Positions 1 through 7,383 of a DNA stretch of 20,635 nucleotides are shown here, piece by piece. A model generated the notes under the pieces. That model was not told the origin of the DNA, did not search any database, and saw only the letters and a list, made by a program, of their open reading frames with translations. The DNA comes from Acetoanaerobium sp041831635 (GTDB lineage Bacteria > Bacillota > Clostridia > Peptostreptococcales > Filifactoraceae): assembly GCA_041831635.1 (NCBI GenBank), contig JBHASY010000010.1:1-20635 (forward strand). The letters are read 5' to 3'. The translations under genes and the position numbers were made by a program. The first letter of the stretch is position 1, and each line of letters begins with the position of its first letter.

Positions 1-145
1 CTTCTTGGTAATTTACTTGTGAAGTAAAAATATTTACATTTGAACTGAAATCTATTATTTCAGATTCATCTATATTAAAAAGCTTTGAGCAAACCCTTGT
101 GTCCGCTCCGTGCACTCTGTTTGACAATCTTATTTCTTCAACCAC
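1..145 (-). CDS. cobD: Threonine-phosphate decarboxylase-like protein (CobD), N-terminal fragment
   Basis: This is a partial gene cut by the left window edge; only about 48 N-terminal codons are visible. I translated it by hand from a GTG start at 145, preceded by an in-frame TAA and by GGAGG eight bases upstream. The protein carries RVHGAD near residue 11 and EIIDFSSNVN near residue 30. These resemble the HGGN and ILDFSANINP blocks that open L-threonine-O-3-phosphate decarboxylases and HisC-like aminotransferases of cobalamin synthesis. The family is PLP-dependent and makes (R)-1-amino-2-propanol O-2-phosphate, the substrate joined to the corrin ring by CbiB. The gene lies 109 bases downstream of cbiB on the same strand with no terminator-like hairpin between, so it is probably the third gene of the riboswitch-controlled operon. 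The PLP lysine lies outside the window, so a related aminotransferase remains possible. Confidence 0.72.
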   Translation of the reverse strand, partial: MVEEIRLSNRVHGADTRVCSKLFNIDESEIIDFSSNVNIFTSQVNYQE

Positions 146-254
146 TTACTATACCTCCTTTCATTTTTATAAATTATGCTTTATATGCTCTTGAATAAAT
201 ATAACCAAGATATGCTTATCTATATAATTTGAATATTGTTTGCATAGTCCTTGT

Positions 255-1214
255 TTACTTGCTCAAGAACGTATACATTATTCCCTCTGATACAACCACA
301 GCAGAAATTGCTGCCATATACATAATTTTGCAGGTTTTTAAAATATCATCATTTTCTATTTCCCTTAGCTTATCTCCTATTGTGGGCTTGTATACCTCCT
401 GTCCGAAATATATATTTGTTCCGCCAAGTTGAACCCCAAGTGCTCCTGCAACAGCTCCTTCTGCAAACGCACAGTTCGGACTTTTATGATTTTTTCTGTC
501 TCTGATACTTATTGAAAAAGCCTGTTTCATATTTCCTCCTGCAAGTCCACTTCCTACACTAATAAACAGGGTGCTGAGTCTTGCAGGAATAAAATTTGCA
601 ACATCGTCCATCTTTGCAGAAAAATAACCTAAGTCAATGTACTTATCATTTTTATAGCCTACCATAGAGTCTAGCGTATTTACTGCCTTATATCCCATAG
701 CAAGTGGGGCTCCACCTATAACCCCATAAAATAAAGGTGATAAGAACCCGTCTACAGTATTTTCAGCTACAGTCTCCACTACCGCTCTTATTATCTCTTT
801 AAAGTCTAAATCAGCAGTATCTCTACCCACTATATAAGAGAGAGCAATTCTTGATTTTCTTATATCTCCAGTTTCCAAAGCCTTGTATATCTTCACTGCC
901 TCATCTTTAAGGCATTTAACAGAAAAAGTGGTATAAAGTACAAAAGCTTCTATTGATACCCCTAACCAGTAGTTTATCTTAAAAGAAATCTTTACTATCA
1001 AAAATGTAATTGCATAAGTTAAAGCAACAGTTGTAATCATCAATATAAATCCTGCAAATTTAAGTTGAGACCGAGTTTGAAAATACTTTCTCAATATCTT
1101 TTCTGTAAAATTTATATATTTTCCTATAAATCTGGTAGGGTGTGGGAAACTATATGGGTCTCCGAATATCAAATCCAGTACAAATGCTGCTATAATGCTA
1201 TAAATTAAGTTCAC
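255..1214 (-). CDS. cbiB: Adenosylcobinamide-phosphate synthase CbiB
   Basis: CbiB is an integral membrane enzyme that joins adenosylcobyric acid to aminopropanol (phosphate), giving adenosylcobinamide (phosphate). The 319-residue length is normal for the family. The N-terminus shows the typical hydrophobic segment followed by DLIFGDPYSFPHPTRFIGK. Further hydrophobic segments fall near residues 50-95 and near the C-terminus. The family block around GRDTADLDFKEIIRAVVETV, followed by AENTVDGFLSPLFY, is clear near residues 130-165. The start is GTG at 1214, with GGAGG six bases upstream inside the end of cbiA. The two genes overlap by 17 bases, which suggests coupled translation. The upstream B12 riboswitch should control it together with cbiA. 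Family assignment is secure. Confidence 0.95.
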   Translation of the reverse strand: MNLIYSIIAAFVLDLIFGDPYSFPHPTRFIGKYINFTEKILRKYFQTRSQLKFAGFILMITTVALTYAITFLIVKISFKINYWLGVSIEAFVLYTTFSVKCLKDEAVKIYKALETGDIRKSRIALSYIVGRDTADLDFKEIIRAVVETVAENTVDGFLSPLFYGVIGGAPLAMGYKAVNTLDSMVGYKNDKYIDLGYFSAKMDDVANFIPARLSTLFISVGSGLAGGNMKQAFSISIRDRKNHKSPNCAFAEGAVAGALGVQLGGTNIYFGQEVYKPTIGDKLREIENDDILKTCKIMYMAAISAVVVSEGIMYTFLSK

Positions 1215-2568
1215 TATATTCCTCCAAAGCCGAGCAAAGTTTGTAGATTAGATTATAGTCTGAGGCAAAATGAGTATGAAGATAAGTTCCAAAGGTATTT
1301 TTATATATATATCCTCCTGACCAAGTCCTTATACTACAATTGGATAATTCTTTTTCCATACTGTAAACAGGTTTTAAGTCCGTTATGAACTCTGAATGGT
1401 GAAATTCGTGTCCTCTCACTATCTGCTCTTTTTTTCCTATTATGGTGTCTTCATTTAGTTTTCCTTGGCAATACCCGAACTGCTGTAGTTTTGCACTCAT
1501 CTTGCTATAACCCGATAAAATTCCCGTCATATCAAATTTGTTTCCGTCGCTGTCTATAAGATAATCTCCCAGATACATAAGTCCACCACATTCACCGTAG
1601 ATGGGCATTTTATTTTCAGCTGCTTCTTTGACACTTTCTCTCATAGCACGGTTTTGAGATAACTCTTTTGCAAAAATTTCAGGATATCCTCCACCAAAAT
1701 ATATTCCGTCACATTTTGGAAGTTTACTGTCGTTTATCGGACTAAAAAATTTTAAATCTATACCTGCAAGTTCAAGTAGATTAAGAGTATCGGGATAGTA
1801 AAAATTAAAGGCTCTATCATAGGCAACGGCAAGTGTCAGGTTCTTATCATTTTTCTTTACATTTCTTGTCGCTTCCCAAGTCGATTTTGATTTGCTTATT
1901 TTTATAATTGCCTCTAAGTCTATATATTTAACAACCAAATCCGCCATTGTTTGCAATTTGTAATCAGAGTCGTCCAGTTCAGACTGCATTACAAGTCCGA
2001 GATGCCTAGATGGCAACGCTATATCTGAATTTTTAGGTATTCTGCCTACGACCTTGACATTTACATTTTTTTCTATAGCTTTTTTTAATATTTCATAGTG
2101 ATTTTCACTTGAAACATTATTTAAAATTACACCCTGTATATCAAGTTCTTTATCAAAGTCGACAAAGCCTTTTACAAGAGCTGCCGCTGAACCTGCCATA
2201 GCTCTTGCATCTATTACTAAAATGACAGGGCAATCTAATATTTTAGCCATAGAGGCACTCGAACAGTAGTCACTGTCTGCCTGATAGCCATCATATACAC
2301 CCATTACCCCCTCGATGATAGATATATCAGATTTCTTTGCATAAACGCAAAAAATATTTCTTATCTCGTCTTTCGAAAGTATAAACTCATCTATATTATG
2401 TGAGTCTAAGCCTGATGCTTGCTTATGGTAACCAGTATCAATATAGTCCGGCCCTACCTTATATGGCTGAACCTTTAGTCCTCTATCTTTTAAGGCTCTC
2501 ATTATCCCGCTTGTTATAGTGGTTTTTCCTGCTCCACTGTGGGTTGCTGCTATCATAATTCTATCCAT
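1198..2568 (-). CDS. cbiA: Cobyrinate a,c-diamide synthase CbiA
   Basis: This cytoplasmic ATP- and glutamine-dependent enzyme amidates the a and c side chains of cobyrinate in the anaerobic cobalamin pathway. The N-terminal half is a P-loop amidoligase domain with HSGAGKTT at residues 10-17 and the family block QPYKVGPDYIDTGYH near residues 34-48. The C-terminal half is a class I glutaminase domain with FGGGYPE near 291 and the nucleophile Cys327 in GECGGLMYLG. The length of 456 residues is typical. The ATG at 2568 has AGGGGG just upstream. It is the first gene after the B12 riboswitch and terminator, and cbiB overlaps its 3' end. The related CobB acts on hydrogenobyrinate in the aerobic pathway; in an anaerobic Bacillota-like setting CbiA is the better name. 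Confidence 0.95.
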   Translation of the reverse strand: MDRIMIAATHSGAGKTTITSGIMRALKDRGLKVQPYKVGPDYIDTGYHKQASGLDSHNIDEFILSKDEIRNIFCVYAKKSDISIIEGVMGVYDGYQADSDYCSSASMAKILDCPVILVIDARAMAGSAAALVKGFVDFDKELDIQGVILNNVSSENHYEILKKAIEKNVNVKVVGRIPKNSDIALPSRHLGLVMQSELDDSDYKLQTMADLVVKYIDLEAIIKISKSKSTWEATRNVKKNDKNLTLAVAYDRAFNFYYPDTLNLLELAGIDLKFFSPINDSKLPKCDGIYFGGGYPEIFAKELSQNRAMRESVKEAAENKMPIYGECGGLMYLGDYLIDSDGNKFDMTGILSGYSKMSAKLQQFGYCQGKLNEDTIIGKKEQIVRGHEFHHSEFITDLKPVYSMEKELSNCSIRTWSGGYIYKNTFGTYLHTHFASDYNLIYKLCSALEEYSELNL

Positions 2569-2720
2569 AAACTTCCCCCTGTGTTATACGTCTTATAATT
2601 TAAAAATTTCGTAGCCTTTATGTACTTAAAATTTCGTAAATAAGAAAGCTGTAACTAAGTTAAAAAATTTATAATTACTATGATTATTTAATAAATTTAT
2701 AACTTTTTCGCTTACAAATT

Positions 2721-2745
2721 AAAAAGTCGAACTCGAAGTTCGACT
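2721..2745 (-). terminator. Terminator hairpin in the cbiA leader
   Basis: A perfect 9-bp inverted repeat, AGTCGAACT/AGTTCGACT with a 3-base loop, is followed on the minus strand by TTTT. It lies between the B12 riboswitch and cbiA, so it probably acts as the expression platform that ends transcription when cobalamin is bound. A second hairpin (CGGCA-TTA-TGCCG at 2783-2795, flanked by TTTACT/AGTAAA) lies between it and the aptamer and could take part in the switch. Both hairpins are seen directly; the mechanism is inferred. Confidence 0.8.
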
Positions 2746-2852
2746 CAACACTACATCTTAATTCAACCTCAATTTACTAAACCGGCATTATGCCGAGTAA
2801 ACTATATTTAAAACCGAATATGTCTGAATCCTTTCTCCCCGAAAGCATCTCT

Positions 2853-3003
2853 CACATACAGGCAGGTCTCCTGGCTTAGACTCGTCCTTTTTCGCACCTT
2901 CCCACTTTTTTTTAAAAGCAGTGGTATCAACGAAATCGTCATCTTTTACAGTAGCGGGGGCTGCAGAGGAATACCTCATTTCCCTATTAAGCTATTGCAC
3001 CTA
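2853..3003 (-). promoter_or_regulatory. Cobalamin (B12) riboswitch
   Basis: Read on the minus strand, the region shows the conserved order of a cobalamin aptamer. GGTGC comes at 3001-2997, then GGGAA, then a GGTATTCCTC segment, then the CCCCCGCTACTG core, then a B12-box-like ACCACTG at 2925-2919. GTGGGAAGG follows, and the aptamer closes with the strongly conserved TCTAAGCCAGGAGACCTGCC at 2880-2861. It precedes cbiA-cbiB-cobD, all cobalamin synthesis genes, and a terminator hairpin follows about 110 bases later. This is what is expected for a switch that turns the operon off at high cobalamin. Confidence 0.95.
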
Positions 3004-3042
3004 TACATCATGTTATTAAATTATTTCTTTGCTACTAGACAA

Positions 3043-3071
3043 ATAGTATCATAAATAAAATTTATAATCAA
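3043..3071 (-). promoter_or_regulatory. Likely promoter of the riboswitch-cbiA operon
   Basis: On the minus strand TTGATT (3071-3066) and TACTAT (3048-3043) are separated by exactly 17 bases. Each matches four of six positions of the sigma-A consensus. Transcription would start around 3036, about 35 bases before the first conserved riboswitch bases, which is a suitable spacing. This is prediction from sequence only. Confidence 0.5.
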
Positions 3072-3135
3072 TAATAAAATAAAATTTCATAAGCTTGGAT
3101 TTGAGCTATTGCAATATATTTGCACTAAGGAATGA

Positions 3136-3864
3136 TTATCTCATATCCAAAAAATCCACAAATTTTTTCTCTTTCGACTCGGCATAATCGTATATTACAG
3201 GTTCCGGAAAAATAAATTCATTTATCAAGTCAAGTCCACCTAACTTTTCTAATACCTTAAAGCCAACTTTGTAAGTTTTTTCTTCGAGAGACGTAAATAT
3301 AAGTTCATTTTCTGAAATAAAAAAAATAGCCTCTAAATCATCACTTATGTTATACTCTTCTTCTTTTACATGGTCATTATGAGGCTTAAACTTCGTATAC
3401 ATATCGCCCTTCTCAAAGGCAACCTTGTATAAAGTCGGATAAGCTTTTTTCAACTGTTGAACCAAATTTTCATCTTTGATTTTGTAAATAGCAAGATATT
3501 CTCCTCTTTGTATCTCTTTTCTTATGCCTTCGTTGTCCACAGGATATTTTTCCCCTGCCATTACAGACCTAAGTTTAAATGAACTTTCGTTTATTATATT
3601 AAATCCCAACTTAATCTTGTAGTATCCTGCAGCATCTTCTATTATACCATTCGAGTAATATCTTTCGTCGTTCATTTTAGTGACAATATTTTTCAAAAGA
3701 ACTGCTCCCTTTGATGATATCTCAGGATAAAGAGGATCTTTTTCAGAAGAAAAATATCTAAGTGCTTTGCCATCTTTCGCCACCAATCTCATCGTCATAT
3801 AATTTATAAATTCAACAGGCTCAGATACATCTATACAAGTTTTAAAAAAAAAGTTTTTCCTCAT
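3136..3864 (-). CDS. Unknown protein, probably the C-terminal part of a frame-split gene
   Basis: I do not recognise a family. The 242-codon frame encodes an acidic and basic residue-rich protein with no signal peptide, membrane span or cysteine pattern. Its proposed ATG at 3864 has no convincing ribosome binding site in the preceding 5-12 bases. It overlaps the upstream frame by 23 bases, and a run of nine T residues falls inside the overlap. Removing one T fuses the upstream frame to this one, giving about 357 residues and dropping the odd MRKNFFF start. I therefore suspect this is the C-terminal two thirds of one protein rather than an independent gene. It ends about 65 bases upstream of the predicted riboswitch promoter. 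A separate, translationally coupled gene is the alternative. Confidence 0.55.
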   Translation of the reverse strand: MRKNFFFKTCIDVSEPVEFINYMTMRLVAKDGKALRYFSSEKDPLYPEISSKGAVLLKNIVTKMNDERYYSNGIIEDAAGYYKIKLGFNIINESSFKLRSVMAGEKYPVDNEGIRKEIQRGEYLAIYKIKDENLVQQLKKAYPTLYKVAFEKGDMYTKFKPHNDHVKEEEYNISDDLEAIFFISENELIFTSLEEKTYKVGFKVLEKLGGLDLINEFIFPEPVIYDYAESKEKKFVDFLDMR

Positions 3865-4210
3865 CTACAGAGGTATCTCTTCTTAACAGATATTCATATT
3901 GTGAAAAATCTCCGGGAAAAGAAAGTGAACTTTTGATATTTAGTCTTGCATATTCATAGAGTAAATTCATTGCTTCTTTCTTTGTTATTCTTATGATAGA
4001 TGAACCAAGTCCACCCATAAGTCTATGCTCTTCGATAAATATCTCCTTAGGTCCTGCATTGCGTATCCCGACATAATCTGCTATACCATCTTCTTCTGCA
4101 TCTAATAAAAAAAACTGGTCGAGAGATTCTTTTTCATCTTTCCATTTTATATGTAAGCCAATACTTCCCATAAGGCGGGACTTGGTTATCTTTGCAAATT
4201 CAAATTTCAT
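3842..4210 (-). CDS. Unknown protein, probably the N-terminal part of a frame-split gene
   Basis: I do not recognise a family. The best start is ATG at 4210, giving MKFEFAKITK, because GGAGG lies nine bases upstream; a longer in-frame extension to 4243 lacks such a site. The 122-residue product has alternating hydrophobic residues suggesting a beta-rich fold, plus a short glycine-rich segment, RLMGGLGSS. It ends directly after a T9 tract with the residues KLFF and a TAA. Deleting one T lets the frame continue into the downstream 242-codon frame. It is divergent from the HAD phosphatase gene, with about 110 AT-rich bases between the two starts. Confidence 0.6.
   Translation of the reverse strand: MKFEFAKITKSRLMGSIGLHIKWKDEKESLDQFFLLDAEEDGIADYVGIRNAGPKEIFIEEHRLMGGLGSSIIRITKKEAMNLLYEYARLNIKSSLSFPGDFSQYEYLLRRDTSVDEEKLFF
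3844..3852 (-). repeat. T9 homopolymer tract at the junction of two overlapping frames
   Basis: Nine consecutive T residues on the minus strand (A on the plus strand) sit inside the 23-base overlap of the two unknown frames. A tract of eight would make one continuous frame. Such tracts are prone to replication slippage, transcriptional slippage and sequencing error. Confidence 0.9.
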
Positions 4211-4322
4211 TAGTTTAATCCTCCATTTTAAATGGTATAACATTAGTATAATAACTTTTGTCTATTATTATACCCATATATCTATTATACTATATAAAAA
4301 CAGTAATTTCAGAGGTGATTGA

Positions 4323-5051
4323 ATGAAAAAAATTGCAGCTTTTTTTGATATAGACGGTACTTTTTACAGAGATTCTCTTATGACTGAGCATTTCAAAAAA
4401 TTGATCCAGTACGATATCATAGATCCGCTTATGTGGCACTCGAAAGCTAAAGACGCTTTTAACGATTGGGACAAAAGGCAGGGTAACTATGACGATTATC
4501 TACTTGAACTTGCAGGTGTTTACATAGACGCTCTCACAGGCATTCCAAGAGAAAGTATAGAGTTTACAAGTCAAAACGTAATAGATCAAAAATCCGAAAG
4601 GGTGTACAGATACACTCGCTCTAGGATAAAGTGGCATAAAGAAAGCGATCATACCGTCATATTTATCTCAGGAAGTCCCGATTATTTGGTAAAGCGAATG
4701 GCGAAAAAATATGACATTACAGAATACAGAGCTACCGAATATATCTTTAAAGACGATATTTTCACTGGAAGAATAGTTCCTATGTGGGATTCAAAAAGTA
4801 AAGACAAGGCTATGGAGTATTTCGTCGAAAAATACAATTTGGATTTATCGAAATCCTATGCCTACGGAGATACTCACGGAGATTTCTCGATGTTAAAACG
4901 TGTCGGCTTCCCTGTCGCAATAAATCCTGCAAAAGAGTTGTTGACAGATATTAAAAATGATGAAATACTAAAAAACAAAGCTGAGATAATAATAGAAAGA
5001 AAAGATGTGATTTACTCTTTCACTCCTGAGCAAATTACCACATTATTATAA
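4323..5051 (+). CDS. HAD-superfamily (SerB-like, subclass IB) phosphatase
   Basis: All haloacid dehalogenase signature motifs are visible in this 242-residue protein. Motif I is FDIDGT with Asp9 and Asp11; motif II is FISGSP with Ser116. A lysine follows near 160-162, and the final acidic motif is YGDTHGD with Asp183 and Asp187. The cap between motifs I and II is helical and of the length seen in HAD-IB hydrolases related to phosphoserine phosphatase. The reaction is probably hydrolysis of a phosphomonoester in the cytoplasm; the substrate cannot be read from the sequence. The start has AGAGGTG just upstream. It is followed after 116 bases by the glutathione peroxidase gene on the same strand, with an inverted repeat between, so the two may be separate transcripts. 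Confidence 0.88.
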   Translation: MKKIAAFFDIDGTFYRDSLMTEHFKKLIQYDIIDPLMWHSKAKDAFNDWDKRQGNYDDYLLELAGVYIDALTGIPRESIEFTSQNVIDQKSERVYRYTRSRIKWHKESDHTVIFISGSPDYLVKRMAKKYDITEYRATEYIFKDDIFTGRIVPMWDSKSKDKAMEYFVEKYNLDLSKSYAYGDTHGDFSMLKRVGFPVAINPAKELLTDIKNDEILKNKAEIIIERKDVIYSFTPEQITTLL

Positions 5052-5081
5052 AATATAACAGGCAATACAAATAATTATCGC

Positions 5082-5105
5082 CTGCAATAAGGTAAACTAT
5101 TGCAG
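5082..5105 (+). other. Perfect 8-bp inverted repeat between the HAD and peroxidase genes
   Basis: CTGCAATA and TATTGCAG flank an 8-base spacer, 31 bases after the HAD stop codon. An AT-rich stretch with short T runs follows. It could be a weak terminator for the HAD gene or an operator for the peroxidase gene. A shorter pairing, CAGGC (5059-5063) with GCCTG (5080-5084), would compete with it. The role is not established. Confidence 0.4.
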
Positions 5106-5167
5106 AGATATAAATAGTTTTAAAAATATTTTTAGTTGATTACACATTTAATTTAGGAGGTTTTTTA

Positions 5168-5713
5168 ATGAACATCTATGACTTTACCGCTAAGGATATC
5201 GATGGCAATTTAGTTTCTTTTCAAGATTACAAAGGAAAGGTTCTCGTAATCGTAAACACAGCAAGCAAGTGCGGATTTACTCCTCAATATGCCGATTTGC
5301 AAAAAATTTATAACGATTACAAAGACAAAGGACTTGAGGTATTAGGTTTTCCTTGCAACCAGTTTATGGAACAAGAGCCCGGAACAAATAAAGAAACAAA
5401 GTCTTTTTGCTCGCTTAATTACAACATCGGATTTCCGCTATTTGAAAAAATAGATGTAAATGGAGATGGTGCTCACCCGCTATTTAAATATTTAGTATCT
5501 GAGGCACCGTTTGAAGGATTTGATATGTCAAAGTCTATAAATCAAATATTAGACTCTCTTCTTAAAGAACAGTTTCCTGAGTTTTTAGAGGGAGATTCAA
5601 TAAGATGGAACTTTACTAAATTTATCGTGGACAGAAACGGTAAGGTAGTTAGTAGATTTGAGTCTGCACAAGAACCTATGGAGATGATAAAAACGATAGA
5701 GAGTTTATTATAA
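5168..5713 (+). CDS. Glutathione peroxidase-like thiol peroxidase
   Basis: Members of this family reduce hydrogen peroxide and organic hydroperoxides; bacterial cysteine forms commonly use thioredoxin rather than glutathione. The peroxidatic residue is Cys35 in NTASKCGFTPQY. Gln65 in FPCNQF and the Trp147-Asn148 pair in WNFTKF complete the usual catalytic set. Cys81 in SFCSLNYN sits near the region where resolving cysteines occur. At 181 residues it is about 20 longer than the common form, because of an inserted segment at roughly 115-143 between HPLFKYL and WNFTKF. A strong AGGAGG precedes the ATG. It is convergent with cobO and shares a bidirectional terminator with it. It probably protects an anaerobe against peroxide; that role is inferred. 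Confidence 0.92.
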   Translation: MNIYDFTAKDIDGNLVSFQDYKGKVLVIVNTASKCGFTPQYADLQKIYNDYKDKGLEVLGFPCNQFMEQEPGTNKETKSFCSLNYNIGFPLFEKIDVNGDGAHPLFKYLVSEAPFEGFDMSKSINQILDSLLKEQFPEFLEGDSIRWNFTKFIVDRNGKVVSRFESAQEPMEMIKTIESLL

Positions 5714-5765
5714 ATAAACTTCATTGCTTTGCTAATATTTTTACTATTATATTTACCTACACAAA

Positions 5766-5795
5766 ATATCGAGACAGCTAAAACTGTCTCGATAT
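5766..5795. terminator. Bidirectional terminator between the peroxidase gene and cobO
   Basis: A perfect 12-bp stem, ATATCGAGACAG/CTGTCTCGATAT with a CTAAAA loop, sits between two convergent genes. On the minus strand it runs into TTTT; on the plus strand it is followed by AT-rich sequence with short T runs. Confidence 0.85.
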
Positions 5796-5822
5796 AAAAT
5801 TTATAATTTTCGCTAAATATCT

Positions 5823-6353
5823 TTAGTCTTCAATCCCTCGTCTTGCCGGGATTCCTTTATCAAAGGGATGCTTTATAGGATTTATTTCAGAAACGTAATC
5901 CGCTATCTCCACAATTTCAGACGGAACATTTCTTCCTGTAAGAACCACCTCGATATGAGGTTTTCTGTTTTTTAACATATCAACAAGTCTATCAACGTCT
6001 ATCAGCTTGTTCTTTATACTTCCCATCACTTCGTCTAAAATCAATAAATCGCAGTCCCCTGATGTAAGTATGTCATTTACAAACTCCATTGCTTTGTCTA
6101 TATCTTCTTGAAGTTCCAGCTTTTCTTTATCATTAAGTGTCCAAAAAAATCCTCTTGTTCGTTCGAATCTATGTACTTCAAAATTATCCAACTTTTCTAT
6201 GATTTTTAGTTCTCCTGTATCAGATGATTTTAAAAACTGAACCATAATAACCTTAAAGTCTCTACCTGCGGCTCTAATACCTAGACCTACAGAGGCAGTT
6301 GTCTTACCCTTCCCATCTCCTGTGTAAACGTGAATTAAACCTTGATTTTTCAT
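5823..6353 (-). CDS. cobO: Corrinoid adenosyltransferase CobO/BtuR
   Basis: CobO transfers the adenosyl group of ATP to the cobalt of reduced corrinoids and acts in both de novo synthesis and salvage. The N-terminus carries the family's modified P-loop, VYTGDGKGKTTAS, followed by VQFLKS near residue 40. LLILDEVMGS and the LTGRN-P motif come later, and the C-terminus PFDKGIPARRGIE is characteristic. I chose ATG at 6353 (176 residues). The ATG at 6359 directly abuts the AGGAG site, whereas 6353 has six bases of spacing. The ribosome site overlaps the stop of the preceding 279-codon gene, so the two are probably translated together. No riboswitch lies upstream of this pair, unlike the cbiA operon. 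Confidence 0.95.
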   Translation of the reverse strand: MKNQGLIHVYTGDGKGKTTASVGLGIRAAGRDFKVIMVQFLKSSDTGELKIIEKLDNFEVHRFERTRGFFWTLNDKEKLELQEDIDKAMEFVNDILTSGDCDLLILDEVMGSIKNKLIDVDRLVDMLKNRKPHIEVVLTGRNVPSEIVEIADYVSEINPIKHPFDKGIPARRGIED

Positions 6354-6362
6354 TTTCATCTC

Positions 6363-7202
6363 CTATAGTGTTCCTTTAAAAATAAATGTATCCAAATATG
6401 TATAGTCAGACGTTCCTACTATTACTCCCCTACCTGTGTTTATTATAAAGCATTCTTTTGCATCCTCATTCATCAAAGTCTTAAAAATATTAGAAGTTTT
6501 ATAAACAGATATGTTTGATAAATCGTATTTACTTGCCACTTCAGGCAAGGCATAATCCTCTACGTACATAGGAATTTCTATATTGCAAATCTCGCTCAAC
6601 TCTATATCATAGTTTATTTTCACAGTTTCTTTTTTCAGTTTATCATATAAATAAATTTCATCAGGAATGTACAAAATCATACTATATATACGATCATCCA
6701 GTTCAGGCCTATCAGCAACCTTCCCTCTGCATACAGGAGTTTGATTTTCTACTACTCCATAAAGGCTGAAAAAAGGAGAACTTTCTAGTGTTATCAAACC
6801 ATCTACATACTCTAAAACTTCCATTGCCACCTTATTTTTCTTTTTATACTCATCTTGAATTTCTTTCGAAAAAATAAAACTGATCTTGTGTTTCTTTTCC
6901 TCAATTGTAAAAATAGGAAATTTTGACTTTATAAGTCTATGTAAAAATGCCATTATAGGCATACCCTTATAGTTAAGCGCTACTATCTCGATCTTTTTAT
7001 TTATAAATCTTATCTCTACAGGTGGATTCTTAAACCCTATTTTATTATAACCAAAATTATCTGTATGAGAGGAATTAAAAATAATCATTCCTTTTTTAAT
7101 TTCAAGTTCTTCTAAAATCAAACTTTCTAAAGGCTCGTCTATATGAATTTTTTCCACTGTCACCGTAATGCAGTTATCATTTTTTAGCTTACAATTCATC
7201 AC
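6363..7202 (-). CDS. Unknown protein translated together with CobO
   Basis: I do not recognise this 279-codon product. It has no signal peptide and no obvious membrane span, metal site or nucleotide-binding motif. The sequence is rich in short beta-forming stretches, with a charged lysine-rich region near residues 105-123 and TGRGVIVGTSDY near the C-terminus. Its start is uncertain: GTG at 7202 is followed at once by ATG at 7199, and neither has a strong ribosome site. Its stop lies nine bases before the cobO start, so a role in corrinoid or cobalt metabolism is a reasonable guess from context only. It is divergent from the PilZ gene, and the two promoters carry a mirrored 14-bp motif. Confidence 0.75.
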   Translation of the reverse strand: MMNCKLKNDNCITVTVEKIHIDEPLESLILEELEIKKGMIIFNSSHTDNFGYNKIGFKNPPVEIRFINKKIEIVALNYKGMPIMAFLHRLIKSKFPIFTIEEKKHKISFIFSKEIQDEYKKKNKVAMEVLEYVDGLITLESSPFFSLYGVVENQTPVCRGKVADRPELDDRIYSMILYIPDEIYLYDKLKKETVKINYDIELSEICNIEIPMYVEDYALPEVASKYDLSNISVYKTSNIFKTLMNEDAKECFIINTGRGVIVGTSDYTYLDTFIFKGTL

Positions 7203-7236
7203 TATAGTTTCGCCTACTTTCTTATTGTCTTTGCAG

Positions 7237-7250
7237 TATAGTATACACTA
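7237..7250 (-). promoter_or_regulatory. Promoter -10 region and 14-bp motif, copy 1
   Basis: On the minus strand the motif TAGTGTATACTATA contains a TATACT -10 hexamer. TTCAAA lies 17 bases further upstream and matches four of six -35 positions. It would start transcription of the unknown gene and cobO around 35 bases before their start codon. The identical 14 bases occur on the plus strand at 7384-7397. Confidence 0.55.
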
Positions 7251-7383
7251 AACACCTGCATTTTTGAATATATAATATCTCCTATCTTTCAAATGTAAGG
7301 ACAAACACTTTTTATAATCTCTATTAAAATTTCCAAAACCATTTTTTCTTATCTTACTAATTTTTAGTTTATCTTAAAGAAAG

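Noticed and set aside
2788..2979. 63-codon reading frame on the minus strand
   Set aside because: It lies inside the B12 riboswitch and leader, has no ribosome site, and its codons are explained by conserved aptamer bases.
2990..3113. Ten-base repeat AGCTATTGCA at 2990-2999 and 3104-3113
   Set aside because: One copy is part of the riboswitch and the other lies upstream of its promoter; with no further similarity around them, chance is likely.
5042..5060. Possible PerR box (TTATAA-like repeat) ahead of the peroxidase gene
   Set aside because: It is only partly symmetrical, overlaps the HAD stop codon and lies over 100 bases from the peroxidase start.
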